DNA from: Sipunculus nudus
Lineage: Eukaryota; Annelida; Sipuncula; Golfingiida; Sipunculidae
NCBI GenBank assembly: GCA_026874595.1
Contig: CM049313.1
Span: forward strand, 17,545,508-17,609,507
Length of the DNA stretch: 64,000 bases
Direction: 5' to 3'
Shown: positions 1 to 12,654 of the stretch, one piece after another
Layout of the letters: every line of letters begins with the position of its first letter
Numbering within the stretch: the first letter of the stretch is position 1
Translations under genes and position numbers: made by a program
The notes under the pieces: model-generated
What the model saw: the letters and a program-made list of their open reading frames with translations, nothing else
Told to the model about the DNA's origin: nothing
The model's database searches: none

Positions 1-1250
1 TATTGTGGAAGAAACAGAAAGCACGTTTAACCCCATTTAAAATATAAATAGGTAGAAATTTAAGGAAAAACTCCACAAACCTAAAACTCAGAGTTAATAC
101 CCCGGGTTAGCGTTAACTATTAACTATGAAACTATGAACAACATTACCTTAAATATAAATAGATCTGTGTGTGTGTATGTGTGAAGAATGATTTATATAT
201 AAAGTATTACAGATTATTTTTGTATTATTACAGAAATATAAAGTAGTATTTACAAACCTATCCAAAAACGAATTATAGGAAGTGATCGAAAGTAATCAGT
301 TATTTATTAACCAAATAAGAATACGTTTATCATTCTTTGATCAAACCAAAACGTTCAGTCTAAAAATACACGCAATACTGCGCATATATACAGCTGTTCA
401 AATAGGGGTAAATTGCATGTTAAAATATACTCGGTAAATATATAATACATAACATCAGAATTGCTCGGTATTTTTTTCTCCGTTTGTTATTACAAGAATA
501 TCTTAATTTTGTTCCCACGGGAAAGTCAGTGATTTTTTTTTCAGTCGCAATTTCAATTCCATATTCACCTTACAAGATTTTATCTGGATTTGGGGCCACG
601 TTAATACATATTTGAGTAAAAGTAAAGTGCTACTGTTTAAGATATAGGGTTACATATATAGATAAATAATGTTAAACAGGGTTAAGAACAAAATATTTAG
701 GTAAACATTAATTAAATAAAATATAACCAGCCCAATATTAAGATTTATTTAAATTTTCACAACCTTATGTAATTTCATCAGAATCATGGATGAGCAACGG
801 AACCATCGGGTATTAGAAAGTCATTATGTTCAGTCCTAATTAACAGGCGCTCCTTACCTAATTATCAGGAAGTTCATAAATCTCTTCCAGATTTTGTGAA
901 AATCTAACTAGGAAGACACCAAATGGTAACAAATGCTTTAAACACGGAAACGCGAAGAATACCGATTTTTTTGCATCCGGTAATTTGCCAAGGAACTTCC
1001 GGAAGAAACTAATGGTAAATGCACCATGTCACCAATAGCGGATATGTAGTATTTTATAAGTAGTAGACTGGCGGGGTAGCTTCATCATCCAGCATATCTA
1101 GGTTGCAATAACCTGTGCTTACGCCCCCCCCCCCCCGGCCTTATATTATTTATGTTATACAGGACGTTGGTGTAAAAAGACCTACAGCTATCTGTATCTC
1201 AGGTTACCTCATACTAATCAGAAATCGATCCCCCGGTGTAGAGCTTAAAA
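1..1250. other. AT-rich non-coding stretch
   Basis: No convincing reading frame, RNA gene or named repeat is visible on either strand. There is a short TG tract near 165-182 and a run of 13 C at 1124-1136. Because the GALNT gene on the minus strand must continue to the left of the window, this stretch is probably intronic; that is an inference. Confidence 0.5.
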
Positions 1251-2526
1251 CTGATCTGAAAGCTGGTCTCAGTAAATCTAGAATTATACATGACTGAAAC
1301 TCAGTCTCAGTAAAACTAAAAATATACATGACTGAAAGCTGGTCTGACTAACACGAGAAATCTACATGACTGAAAGCTGGTCTCACTAACACGAGAAATA
1401 TACATGACCGAAAGCTGGTCTCACTTACACGAGAAATATACATGACCGAAAGCTGGTCTCACTTACACGAGAAATATACATGACCGAAAGCTGGTCTTAC
1501 TTACACGAGAAATATACATGACCGAAAGCTGGTCTCACTAACACGAGAAATATACATGACCGAAAGCTGGTCTCACAAACACGAGAAATATGCATGACTG
1601 AAAGCTGGTCTCACTAACACGAGAAATATACATGACTGAAAGCTGGTCTGACTAACACGAGAAATCTACATGACTGAAAGCTGGTCTCACTAACACGAGA
1701 AATATACATGACCGAAAGCTGGTCTCACTTACACGAGAAATATACACGACCGAAAGCTGGTCTCACTTACACGAGAAATATACATGACCGAAAGCTGGTC
1801 TTACTTACACGAGCAATATACATAACCGAAAGCTGGTCTCACTAACAAGAGAAATATGCATGACTGAAAGCTGGTCTCACTAACACGAGAAATATGCATG
1901 ACTGAAAGCTGGTCTCAATAACACGAGAAATATGCATGACTGAAAGCTGGTCTCAGTAACACGAGAAATATGCATGACTGAAAGCTGGTCTCACTAACAC
2001 GAGAAATATGCATGACTGAAAGCTGGTCTTACTAACACGAGAAATATGCATGACTGAAAGCTGGTCTCACTAACACGAGAAATATGCATGACTGTAAGCT
2101 GGTCTCACTAACACGAGAAATATGTATGACTGAAAGCTGGTCTCACTTACACGAAAAATATACATGACTGAAAGCTGGTCTCACTAACACGAAAAATATA
2201 CATGACTGAAAGCTGGTCTCACTAACACGAGAAATATGTATGACTGAAAGCTGGTCTCACTAACACGAGAAATATGCATGACTGAAGTCAGCCAAGTCCC
2301 AGTAAGACTAAAGATATACCTGATTAGAAGCTAGGCTGAGAAACACGAAGAATATACATGATTGAACCATCCTAGTTTAGTAATACCTTTAATTTACGTG
2401 GCTGAAAGCCAGGCTGCGGAACAATAGAAATATACATGACTAAAAGCTGGTCTCACTAACACGAAAAATATACATGACATGACTAACTGCTAGTCTCAAT
2501 AACAATAATAAATATACATGAATAAC
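1251..2526. repeat. 38-bp minisatellite array
   Basis: About 33 head-to-tail copies of a 38-bp unit that begins ACTGAAAGCTGGTCTCACTA and ends with ATATACATG. The edge units (before about 1330 and after about 2285) are degenerate and the central units are homogeneous, as expected from unequal exchange. Variants recur in order: the GGTCTGACTA variant with a TCTACATG end appears at 1341 and again at 1645, exactly 304 bp (8 x 38) apart, and similar C/T and TTAC variants follow in the same order. There are no spacers between units, so it is not a CRISPR array. No reading frame is kept through it. Confidence 0.97.
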
Positions 2527-4727
2527 AGTCTGTGACGATGAGATCCGTAACAGGACCACCCTGTTATCAAACATCCACGAGAGAGGTTAACGAACAACCC
2601 TCACTTTTTCCCGGAATTTAACAACGAAGTTACAATGGCTCCCATATGCTCTTGTCGAATCCCCACAGAGCTGTCGCTGAAAGCTTGTGCTCTTTATAGA
2701 TTCTGAGTGTATGGTTAGCACTGGGAAATAGGAACTTGCATCTCTTTCGTAAGACATTGAAAGTCTGAATTATGGTCAAACTCAAGACTTCCTCTTCTCT
2801 GCCCTTATAGGTCACACAAGTCCCGCCTGGGAGTTATAAATGACACATTAACCAGCTACAATGGAATGAAACGCTAAGTGAAGAAACATTATATTCATGC
2901 AATCTATTCCAAATCACCCAGGGGTTCAATAAAGATAGGCAATTCAGTTTCTCGTTCGGGAGATGGGATGGATAATTTAGATTAGGTTTGGAGGGCTCAT
3001 AATGCTCATATAGAGCAGGGGTGGGGGTTAAGCATATTGAAATATCTGTAGCAAGGTTGCAATCTTGGATAGTTTAAATGGGACGTGACGCAAACTTCGG
3101 TGCTGTGTTTTTCATCGGGGACAATCGTATATATTTTTAGTGCCGAAAACGGGGGCGGGGAGTGCCTCCCCCTAAATCCAACTCCTGTACCCCTTCAAAT
3201 TGCATTCATGATTGGTTGAATAGATGTGATCTCACGTCCTGTCAAACTCTATCTTAGAGTATTACTGGAGAGTCGTGATCTGAGCCTTTAACGCGCATTA
3301 TTACGCTCCATTCAAAAACGTTTTCAGCAACTTTGATTCATATGACCATGATGAGTGTCGTGATAAAGTCGGTGAGTATTTAGTTAGGGTTATAGGCCAA
3401 AGGGCCGTTTGATACTCTTGTTCAGTTTTCTTAATGTTAGCGTACATATCTTTGAATGTTTTCATTATATTCTGCAAGCTGTATTTTATTTTCTTCTAAT
3501 GCCAAGTTATTTATAATTATTATACTTATAGTAGAGATGGTTACATAACGTTAATCTCAGGTAACTGGTCTGATAATCACGAATCTAACACTTATTTGTG
3601 CCAAGGCGGCTGCGGTTACGAGGGAAGTTTGTTCATTTTTTTTGCCGGAAAGAATCTTCTCTGTTTTCTTTGATTAAGCTTGGTTCTCCTTGTGTTTGGA
3701 AAAAAAATTCTCAATTTCTCGTGATGAATTGAATTGTCGGGATTATCGGGAGTCTTTTAAGCGGTCTTCCGTCGTGATTATGAACTGAAAATTGATTTTG
3801 TCTCTTAATCACACTTTATACATGGTAAATTGATAAAACGTTATGTTTTCAAATTGGGTTTACGGTCTTTCATTTTAAAAGCGACCTCGGTCAGGAAATT
3901 AAATAGGAAACGAAGAGCTGCAGACAATGGTATAAAAGTTATACAGTTATGAAAAAATGACTTTTTAGTGTAATTATTAATTTTGGAAAATGAAATAGTC
4001 TAGTAGTTATAATAAACACAAATAAGTTAAACATGTGAAAGTCAGCCCTGTACATTGAATGTAGACATCCCTTTTAGAGAAGGCACACTAAAACCAAGTG
4101 ATAATAGTGACTGGAGTGATGACTGTCAATTTTAGAGCTGCATAGTGAACGTGAACAAACAAGAAAAGCTAACAGCGCGAGGCCTTCTTACTTTAGTTTG
4201 TAACACAGTTTTTTCCCTAGCATAAGTTCGCGGCGGAGGGTAAACAACTAATATATTAGGTTCTCGATTCTCATACTTTTATAACAGAGCTAAGGTACTC
4301 GTAATCACACTCAAGTTTTCGGACCCAACTCTAACTGTAAAAGACCGGTTTACTTGTAGCTTGTCTTACAACTAGCGTAACTCAATCTAGAGACTAGTCG
4401 CGCGATTATACCACCTTTCTGCTTGCAGGGGAATAACGTTGGTTCCGAATGGGCAAGACTATCGCCAGACGGTCAATGATTTAACCCACTCGTAGTGAGG
4501 TTTCTGTGCTGTATCGAGACCACCAAACGACTGATGTTTCCATGTTCGTACGACCAAGTCTATGACATGACCACCATAGTTTAACTGACAGTTGTCATTT
4601 CGGCCGAACCAATTAAAGGGGCCTAATCACCTATCTGACCTTTATAAACTAAAGGTAATCCCTTGGAGCTTTAATAAAAAATAGGTCAGAATATCACCGC
4701 ACACTAGCAGGCTGCTTGCTTTGTTTC
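2527..4727. other. non-coding stretch, nothing recognised
   Basis: AT-rich sequence with frequent stops in all frames. The longest open stretch on the minus strand (2630-2815) has no recognisable motif and no fitting splice sites. No GALNT catalytic exon was found here on the minus strand. Confidence 0.5.
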
Positions 4728-4990
4728 TATCAACGTGTTTATAATATGTGGGGGCCTGCAAAAATAATAAAAACAAAATTCATCAAGGGCATCAGGCAGC
4801 AAGACAGATAAGCCAGAGCTTTGCAAATGGCGTTTTGCAACAAGTGAACGTTCTACCTCCGCATACATGCAACCTTCCACCTTAGGTTACATGTTTTCCC
4901 GCCCGTCAACGTTGCTTTGTTTACAAACATGCATTCAGGTCGATAAACAAGTTCATACACCCTTCCCGAAGGCCTAATCAGAACTTTTCA
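4728..4990 (+). repeat. dispersed repeat, copy related to 24960-25190
   Basis: This block aligns in the same orientation with 24960-25190. Shared blocks in order are GTTTATAA(T/C)ATGTGGGGG, AAATGGCG(T/C)TTTGCA, a following GTGA(A/C)C block, and GATAAACAAG near the end. Identity is moderate by eye, with small indels. It is an old interspersed element of unknown class; neither copy is open. Confidence 0.6.
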
Positions 4991-5727
4991 CAAGTAAAAT
5001 TACACTTATAGAACATGAATATATACACAGAGGAAGCCAGATATCACATAAATTCCTTTTCAAAAGGTAGGTGAATGGGCACCTTTAAGTCTTTTTTCAT
5101 CGTTCATGAGATAGATACCAGGGAGCTAGGGTTGCGTAACCAAGGTCTGTGGGTACGTGATCATTTCACAGACTTGGTCGTAGCAAGATGGATTTTTCTC
5201 TTGCGATTGTTTGCTATACCAAAGACTTGTTGCAAAGCCGGGTGCAGAATAGGCCGATTTTTGTCGTGCGACCATATAAATCTGGACATAGCGTCGGACT
5301 GTAGAGGGATCTCATATTCGCCCGACGTTTCTACCAAATTACCCCGAACCTCTTTATTTTACTTGCTTTGCTCAAATCAGAACTAGCCCGACAACTGATC
5401 TTTATACTCCAACCTCGCCATATCTCATGACCAAAAACACAACAGCAGGACGACCAATATGTACGACAGATGTCTTTCCCGTTCTCTTTCTATGCCGACA
5501 CCGATTTTGTCGTACGATTTTGTCGAAAATTCACTGTAATGACAAAGAACTGTCCGCCTGAGTCAATAATGTTTCCGTACGCCAAAATCATTCTAATAAA
5601 GCCTCTTGGTTAATTTGTTGGACCATTTGATGGCCGGAAGAAGGGTTGTCAAGGTCTTAAAAGTATACACGGTGACACTGGTTTTATCTTAATTGAAAAC
5701 CATCATAATTGGAAGGCTGATTAATAG
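4991..5727. other. non-coding stretch
   Basis: A plus-strand open frame at 5075-5386 (103 codons) lies here. It has no family motif and no supporting splice sites, and I treat it as chance. Confidence 0.4.
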
Positions 5728-6650
5728 GGTTTGGTATATCGCCTATAGTTTTGGCATTACAATATATTGCGATATGTCATAACGTATTGCGAAACGTATC
5801 GCGATATTTTTCATTGTATTAATTTATAGGAAATAAGTGTATTTTCTGGTATATACAATACATTAAATATGTTATTCAGTATATTAAATATATTAAAAAT
5901 ATTAATATACCAGATATAATGATACACTGAAAGTATATGCAGAACAATTTTTTCACACAGGAATCATGGCAAAAATACTTGGTTAAGTACTTACTTACTT
6001 TTGACAGAACTCGATGAAAAATTTAAAATGTACAGTGTTTTAAATGCTTTCTGTATGCATTGTATATGCAAGTAACTTTATATATAACAAGGTTTCGAAC
6101 GGAGTTGGATACATGGTGTGAACAATCACAGACGTGTACCACACCATAAGTCTACTGTTCTTAATCAATAATACCGTTCAATTGATACTTGATCTTCCTA
6201 CAGTTACAAAAGATGTAAAGACGGAATGTGAATATATAATTATGAATTGTTTTTTCTCTGACAGTGAACTGAATTGACAGTGTTCGGCCCTTCTTTCTTT
6301 TTCTGTGGCACTGCTTTCAATACATCATCGAGCAGGAAAGAATATTCCTTAGAACGGACCTTTGATCAGATGGTCATCAAGCCTACGTGAACATTTCCTA
6401 ACATGCCTTAAACGGCCCGACGAAGGTATAAATAGACATATTGGCGGCTTTCATTTTTAACCTTTAACTTAACCAAACCCTTTTCGATATCAAAATTCGT
6501 AACAAAATCTACTTTTACTGCAAAAGATCAGATTATCACGTTTAAAAATATCGAAAAATATCGATATTTGAAAGCCATATCGCGATACCAATATGCGAAT
6601 TACCGTATCGCTTTATACCGATATATATTGATAATATCCCACAGCCCTTC
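5728..6650. mobile_element. possible degraded hAT-like non-autonomous DNA element
   Basis: The two ends carry TATCG-rich, roughly inverted sequence. The left end starts AGGGTTTGGTATATCGCC and continues with TTGCGATATG-type motifs. The right end, read on the opposite strand, starts AGGGCTGTGGGATATTATC and continues with CGATA motifs. The middle (about 5820-6530) has no transposase-like frame. Inverted ends rich in TATCGATA are typical of hAT-related MITEs, so the class is an inference. A flanking 8-bp target duplication could not be identified with certainty. Confidence 0.35.
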
Positions 6651-6928
6651 TGAATAATTACATAAACATGTTATTCATATCATGTGATCAACTTCAATCC
6701 CTCTAGATAAAAATGCTACCAACAGTCATTGGTGCATTTTAACTAAAAACAAACACTCTGGCTCCAGCTTTAACATGCATGTTTTCAACCTTTTTGTATT
6801 AAATGCGGATCCAGAGGTGTATAAATATTGCTCTTTTTATTTATTTATTTTTGTAATTTAGTCGGATGTCAGTGTCATCGATATTAATAGACCCTCGACA
6901 GTCGCAGAGGTATTATGTAAATCCGCCA

Positions 6929-6931
<3 letters not shown>

Positions 6932-6997
<66 letters not shown>
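6932..6997. repeat. (AT)n microsatellite
   Basis: Uninterrupted AT dinucleotides over about 66 bp, about 180 bp downstream of GALNT exon 2 in gene orientation. Confidence 0.99.
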
Positions 6998-6998
<1 letters not shown>

Positions 6999-7178
6999 CG
7001 GTAGGAAATATAATGTGAAACGTGTGTAGGAAAGTGTAAGCTTGGTGTTATTTTATCCTGCTTGCGAGTCCGTACTTTTACTTGTTAGCCTTATCGAAAA
7101 GTCTTGTGCTCGCCTGTCTAACTGTCTGTCAGTTCGTCAGTTCAAAAGTCTGTCAGATATATAATATAAATCACTTAC

Positions 7179-7366
7179 TCTGGCGGTCTGGTGTCAGGGA
7201 TTGACCTGTGGAAGGAGATCTTGTCACTGATGAACTGATTGAAGGAGGCCTCTTTCCAGCCTTTATCCACGGCCGCCTGATCCAGTTTGCTGGCGGCCAC
7301 ACCTCTACCGCCCTCTCCCGGCGCTAACGGATTACGTTTTTCAGGCGACTCGTTCATATCTCTCAC
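7179..7366 (-). CDS. polypeptide N-acetylgalactosaminyltransferase, coding exon 2 (GALNT5-like)
   Basis: This exon encodes the end of the stem and the conserved segment just before the catalytic domain of a Golgi enzyme that starts mucin-type O-glycosylation by moving GalNAc from UDP-GalNAc to Ser/Thr. The translation holds the family pattern G-x-GG-x-G-x-x-V, then GWKEASFNQFISDKIS and R-S-I-P-D-T-R-P; in relatives a Cys follows DTRP shortly after. The acceptor is a good TTCCAG at 7367-7371 on the minus strand, opening in phase 0 with GTG. The donor GTAAGT follows base 7179 and leaves a split codon beginning GA. The phase-0 entry matches the phase-0 exit of exon 1 at 22042, which supports joining them. 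The next exons (GT-A domain with DxH, then the lectin domain) are not seen in 1-7178 and should lie left of the window. Confidence 0.9.
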
Positions 7367-7369
7367 CTG

Positions 7370-8651
7370 GAATATATATCGACATATAACGTATAATTTA
7401 TCATAAAAACTAAAATAAACCGGTAAAACAAATCAACCATACTTGACAACACTAAAAGAACGCATAACTATCCTCCACAGCAAAACAAAAGATCTAGATC
7501 ATAATATCCTTTTTTTATGATAAAAAAATGAATGCATCCTCGATGAAATGATCATTGCATTTCTAAATACGACCGGCAGAGGTCAGCATCAGAAGCTAGA
7601 TCTGAACGGTCAACGTATAGACAAAAAAAAATCGGAGAGATCAAACCCCGCAAGAAAGATATTCAAGCCATACGCTAATACCGATCAACAACTCGAAAAT
7701 AATGAAATAAAAGTAACAGTGGGACAGATTACTTTGAAAATTTAATGAAATTTTTATTTGGTGTTTTCTCTAACTCTTCACAAAATATCTATAAATCTGT
7801 AAGAATGTTTTGCGTAAATTTACTGACCGACAATCGAAGCTTCAAGTGTTATACCCCTCGCCACCTGGCGAAGGTATTATACACTATGGCTCTGTTTCCA
7901 CTAATGCATACAAATAATTCCCACTTTTCCTTGTAGAATTCATCCAAGAACTTCCATCGGAATACAGGAACAGCTTATTGGTCTTGAGACAAGAATTACT
8001 GGTCCACATGATTTTGGACCATGTAAGATCTGGATTTAATTTCGACTGCTAAGTTCCGACTTGTTTTTCACGTGGAATATGTGCAACAAAAATTAATATA
8101 TATATTTTTTGTATTCTGAGATAAACATAACAATTAATAAAATTTGTATTGATCAAATGTCATTCTGCTGAATAGTCGGAAAGCAACTCCTAAACTCTAG
8201 TTAATTAAGTAACAGTACATTTGCAAAACAGGAAATGAGCAATTTTACATGAAGCCTGGGCATCTTGCTAGAACGACCGTATATGTATTTTTATTTAATT
8301 ATATCATATATTATTACTGGCTTGCTGTCTAGACGCAAGAAAAAAACCTTGGCCAGTCGTTTCACTGTTTGTGTAATTATATTATGCGTCTCTTACGAGA
8401 GCGCAATATTTTCATTAAAAACACAGGTAAGGGATATTTATTTGCAGGGGTCATAGCATACAACTGATACATCTGCCCCACAACTTTTAATCACAACGAC
8501 TAGAGTTGGGGTGGCAGTGTGTGATATATCAAGAACTGGACTTTAACCATCTGGGAGGTAACAGACCTGTTTTTCCTCATGATAAGGATGCAGTGTTCAC
8601 ATAATTCAAGAGGTTACATACGGCACATATATCAATTCTAACTTCACTCAC

Positions 8652-8719
<68 letters not shown>

Positions 8720-10150
8720 GCTGCTCTAGTTCCAAATGTGTACTTAAATTTATATATGACTTTTTTTATTTAACTCAGACCTCTCAATTTGTGCACAGAT
8801 GGGAAATTGAATAATGAAATGTACGGTTGGTTTTGACTAATGTAGGTGGAAGGTGAAGCAGGGTCTAATTTAGATTCTATGATGCCATACCTAATATTTT
8901 GCAGTCCAAGCATTATATCATTAAATGTGTTTGGTGGAAACTATTTCGTGAAAATAATAATCAGAAAACGACAGTAGAGCGCATGCAAACATTTCAAAGG
9001 AGAATACTTTGTCCATAATATTCATTCTTTGAAATCTCTGTATTTTTATAGTGACTTTATTTACGTGCCCTTGAGTTTAACATTGACAGCTGGGTCACCC
9101 TTAGCAGTCAGGGTTTGTGTTCAGATCTTCCGCAGATACACTCCTATTTCAAAGTGCTGATGAGTCGCCAGAACAATCAAATTATTTTTTTTTTCAAAAC
9201 TCAACCGGAACATTTAAAACATCTAATGGAAGTCCAATTAAGCTGACTGAAAATTTACTAGTCTTCGTTGAAAGGATATCAAAATATCGGATAAAATGTT
9301 TTCGGAGAACCATATAATCAAAAGGCTCTTGTGTTGAGCTTGACGTTTTTCTGTCATAAATATTCAATCAGTGATACAAGCTTTTTGCTCTGTAATTCCA
9401 TTTGATGAAATTGACACCTTTCAGTTATTTCGATGACGTCATTATTAGCACATGATGGTCTCACACGGACTCTTTGGTGTCAAACGCTAAACCACAATCG
9501 ATCGGTCCTTCCTGGAACATCTTGTTAAAGATAATTGTTCCTTTTCATGTGGCGATTTGAAATTTGACAGTAAGTGAAACTCTGCTGAAAATGGAAGTCT
9601 TAATCGAATAATAATTAATGCCTGGATTTGTATTATCTATCTCCGATGGTTTTAATGACGCAAGCATGCTTCTACCGTGGAAGTTAATCTAATTTTCATT
9701 AGGAGTAAATGTGGCTTTCTCCTTTACTTGATACATGATTTATGATTTCATCTTCCATGTAAATTCAGTAAACGGAGGTCTTATTCTGCTTAACCACATT
9801 CAAGATGAAAGCATTAGTTGACCGGATGATCCGGGCCGGGAGTGGTTAGCCATGTCCTTTCTATTTTTGAAAGCGAGTCGCAAATGTATTTGGCCACCAC
9901 TTATGTTTTACACTTATTTAAGTCACACAGTCACATTATTTGCATATTAATCTTCTGAAATAGCACACAATGTAACCTGGAATTTTCAAGAAAATATATG
10001 TTTAACAAGTTCCGTGATACAGATATCCGTGATTTGTGTAAAGGCGAGTGAAAAGAGTTCGATACTCTGAAAAAAAAACAAATTTGTTACTAACAGTCTC
10101 CCCAAAGCTACCTACCCCTATACTCGCAGTTACATATATCAGCTGCGTTC
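7370..10150. other. intronic sequence, nothing recognised
   Basis: AT-rich, with no coding signal or dispersed repeat that I can name apart from the (AT)n tract at 8654-8718. Small plus-strand open frames at 7548-7936, 8265-8456 and 9117-9317 lack motifs and are taken as chance. Confidence 0.5.
8654..8718. repeat. (AT)n microsatellite
   Basis: About 65 bp of uninterrupted TA dinucleotides. Confidence 0.99.
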
Positions 10151-10900
10151 ATACGGGGAGAGATTCATGCTTTAAACAATTGGGTTGTCTTAGACCTAGG
10201 TTTTCTTGGTCAACGATTAATATGAAACCATTAGAGCAATAGTTTAGTCAATATTTTCAAATTTAATATGTAAATTAGGGCAGCCATTTATGGAAATGCT
10301 ACCTTCCCCAATATGTCGAGCACTAACCATGATACCTGGACAAATATTGTGTCTAGACCTACGTTTTCATGGTCAGAGATTCAAATGAAACCATATTAAT
10401 GACAGTTTAGTTCGAATTTTATATCATAATATGCAAATTAGGGCCGCCATTGATGGAAAGTCTGCTTTCCTCAATATATCTGGAAAACTAACCATGATAA
10501 TTAGTCGAACATTGTGTCTAGGCTTAGGTTTTCATGGTCAAAGATTAACATGAACCATGGGAACAATGGTTCACGAAATTTAATATTGTAAATTTTAGAT
10601 GTCATTGATGAAAATTCTTCTTACCTGAAGATTAAAATTTGAAAACATTGGAAACAATTTAAAACTATTTGGACAAACACGGAATCTAGGCAAGAGGTTT
10701 TCATGTTCAAAAAATGTTAAAAGAACATCGGAACAAAGTCCTGATGTTCAGCTTTTTTTATATATATTGAAAATTCAATTGACGGCAGTCATTGAGGTAA
10801 AACCTAGTTTCTCCAGTATATATTTAAAATATTGATAAATGGTCAAATATATTTGCTAAACATGAGGTTTCTTGGTCAGAAGCTTTGTGATGCTCGTGTA
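10150..10900 (+). repeat. degenerate tandem repeat, about 165-185 bp units
   Basis: At least four diverged units. Each carries a block like GTCTAGACCTACGTTTTCATGGTCA, then an ATGAAACCAT block, then TATGCAAATTAGGGC(A/C)GCCAT. The core blocks begin near 10188, 10351, 10516, 10684 and 10862. The same blocks return in inverted orientation at 11930-12310, so the two arrays form the arms of a large imperfect inverted repeat. Confidence 0.7.
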
Positions 10901-11929
10901 CCATTTAATTTATGGGTAAGAAGAGGTGTACTTTCTATGTGTTATATTATGACGTAGACCCATAATGTATAGTGCATGAATAATTTGTATCTATATTTCA
11001 CTAATGGTTATAGGTACTACATTGTAGCGGTTCTATTTTGGGCTCTGTTCTAAGGTACATGTACCTATTTATAGGTTATCTCCTAAACCCGACTAGTATA
11101 TGTTATATGGGGAGTATGTCAAGATATATATATATAAATATATTGGATAAAATTATTAGGATATATATTAGAACATTTTACATTTATGTCCCATATAGGC
11201 AGGTGGCCATTCTTTCTGGGTGACAACCCCATATGACGATGCATGCAGATTTTTCATCATGTGGAGTCCTGAGTACAGGGATCAGTTTAGATCAACTAGA
11301 ATAAATATACCTAGGCTTTCATCCTTATTCATTATATAAACATAATTGTTTTAAATATTTACACTGAGACTTTTCTCTAATGATATTTTCTAAATTTGCA
11401 TTGAATTTAATCATTTTTGTTGGTGATCTTGTAAAATCTGTGACCCGGAGGTCCAACTTGTCGAAAATATCATGTTTCATAGGATTTATCCCCGGTTTAA
11501 GATGGAACTGTGTATTGAAAGAAAAGACCTGATAACATGACATGTAATTTGGTCTTTTTACCTTATTTAAAAATATCTAACTTAAGGTTTTATATGTCTG
11601 GGGATGCGAATTAAACGGTAATAACCTGTCTTGAAGACATCATAGCGAAGCCTTCGAGCCAGTATTGATTAATGAATCGTGCCCCGTCGGGGCAGAAAAC
11701 TCATGCGCCGCCCACAGGGATATTTCCTATTCAATTAACATTATCACAGTTTCTGAAATATTGCAGGAATGCTGTTTCTTTAAGGAAAGCCTTCAATTGT
11801 TTACAAAAAAAAATAAAACATACGTAGCATCTTGTTTGAATCAATAACCGTGAAAACCTAAGCCTTGATATAATTTGTGCCTTAATATTATGATTAGTTA
11901 TTTTGTTAATGCGGAAGATATTTCGATGG
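10901..11929. other. spacer between inverted arrays
   Basis: AT-rich sequence lying between the arrays at 10150-10900 and 11930-12310. Small open frames on both strands (11038-11223, 11325-11543, 11665-11847) show no motif. Confidence 0.4.
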
Positions 11930-12310
11930 ACTTTTAACAAGCTTTGCCAAGAATCATGTCCATGTGGACAACTTGCCATGTGGACCCTAATTTGCATGTC
12001 AGTTTTTTTAAACACGGACAAAACATTTGGTAACATTAGAAGCTTTGACCATGATACCCTAGGTCTACACTCAATGTGGTTCCAGTTATCACGGTGAGTT
12101 GATATATTACATAAATTAAAATCTTCAACAATGGCAGCCCTGATTTGCATATAAACATATAAAATACGGACTTAACTATTTTAAGTATTGTTTCATTTGA
12201 ATGTTTGACCATGAATACCTGGGTCTAGACACAATTTTAGACCAGTCATCATGGGTATTTTTTTTACACGGCCCTAATTTATATATTACAAAAATTGCTC
12301 AAGGTGGTCG
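11930..12310 (-). repeat. inverted counterpart of the 10150-10900 repeat
   Basis: Read on the minus strand it shows the same order of blocks: GTGTAGACCTAGGGTATCATGGTCAA (12040-12075 region) and ATGCAAATTAGGGTCCACATGG (near 11975-12000). About two units are visible. The 139-codon minus-strand open frame at 11731-12150 overlaps this repeat and is not considered a gene. Confidence 0.55.
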
Positions 12311-12654
12311 TTGGGATAACCAAACTCCAAATTATCAGTGTACCCCTGCCATCACAAATCCATAAAAAAACTATAGACAATTCATAGATTTGCTATGGAA
12401 TATATATATAGGCGGTAACTTGACTTTGAGGGACTGCAAATTAAACCATTAATAAGTATGAATTTCTGCGTATCAAAAGTTTTGACTTTGCAAACGAAGA
12501 GATTTTTATGCGTCATGATGTTGTAAAAACCAAAAATGTTTTCATGTTCAGATCTAGTTCCTAGATCTAAAAATAACAATTTAGACTAGGAAACAGTCTC
12601 TAAAAGTCGTTAAACATGGAATTCTCTGCTTGATTACAACTCTGGACCCTTCAG

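Noticed and set aside
1251-2526. CRISPR-like direct repeats
   Set aside because: Units are contiguous with no unique spacers, the host is a eukaryote by gene structure, and no cas-like gene exists.
2630-2815. Further GALNT catalytic exon on the minus strand
   Set aside because: The peptide has none of the GT-A motifs (HNEA, DxH) or the lectin-domain CLD/QxW pattern.
5075-5386. 103-codon plus-strand frame
   Set aside because: No motif, no splice sites and composition like the surroundings.
11731-12150. 139-codon minus-strand frame
   Set aside because: It runs across a degenerate tandem repeat and has no recognisable domain.
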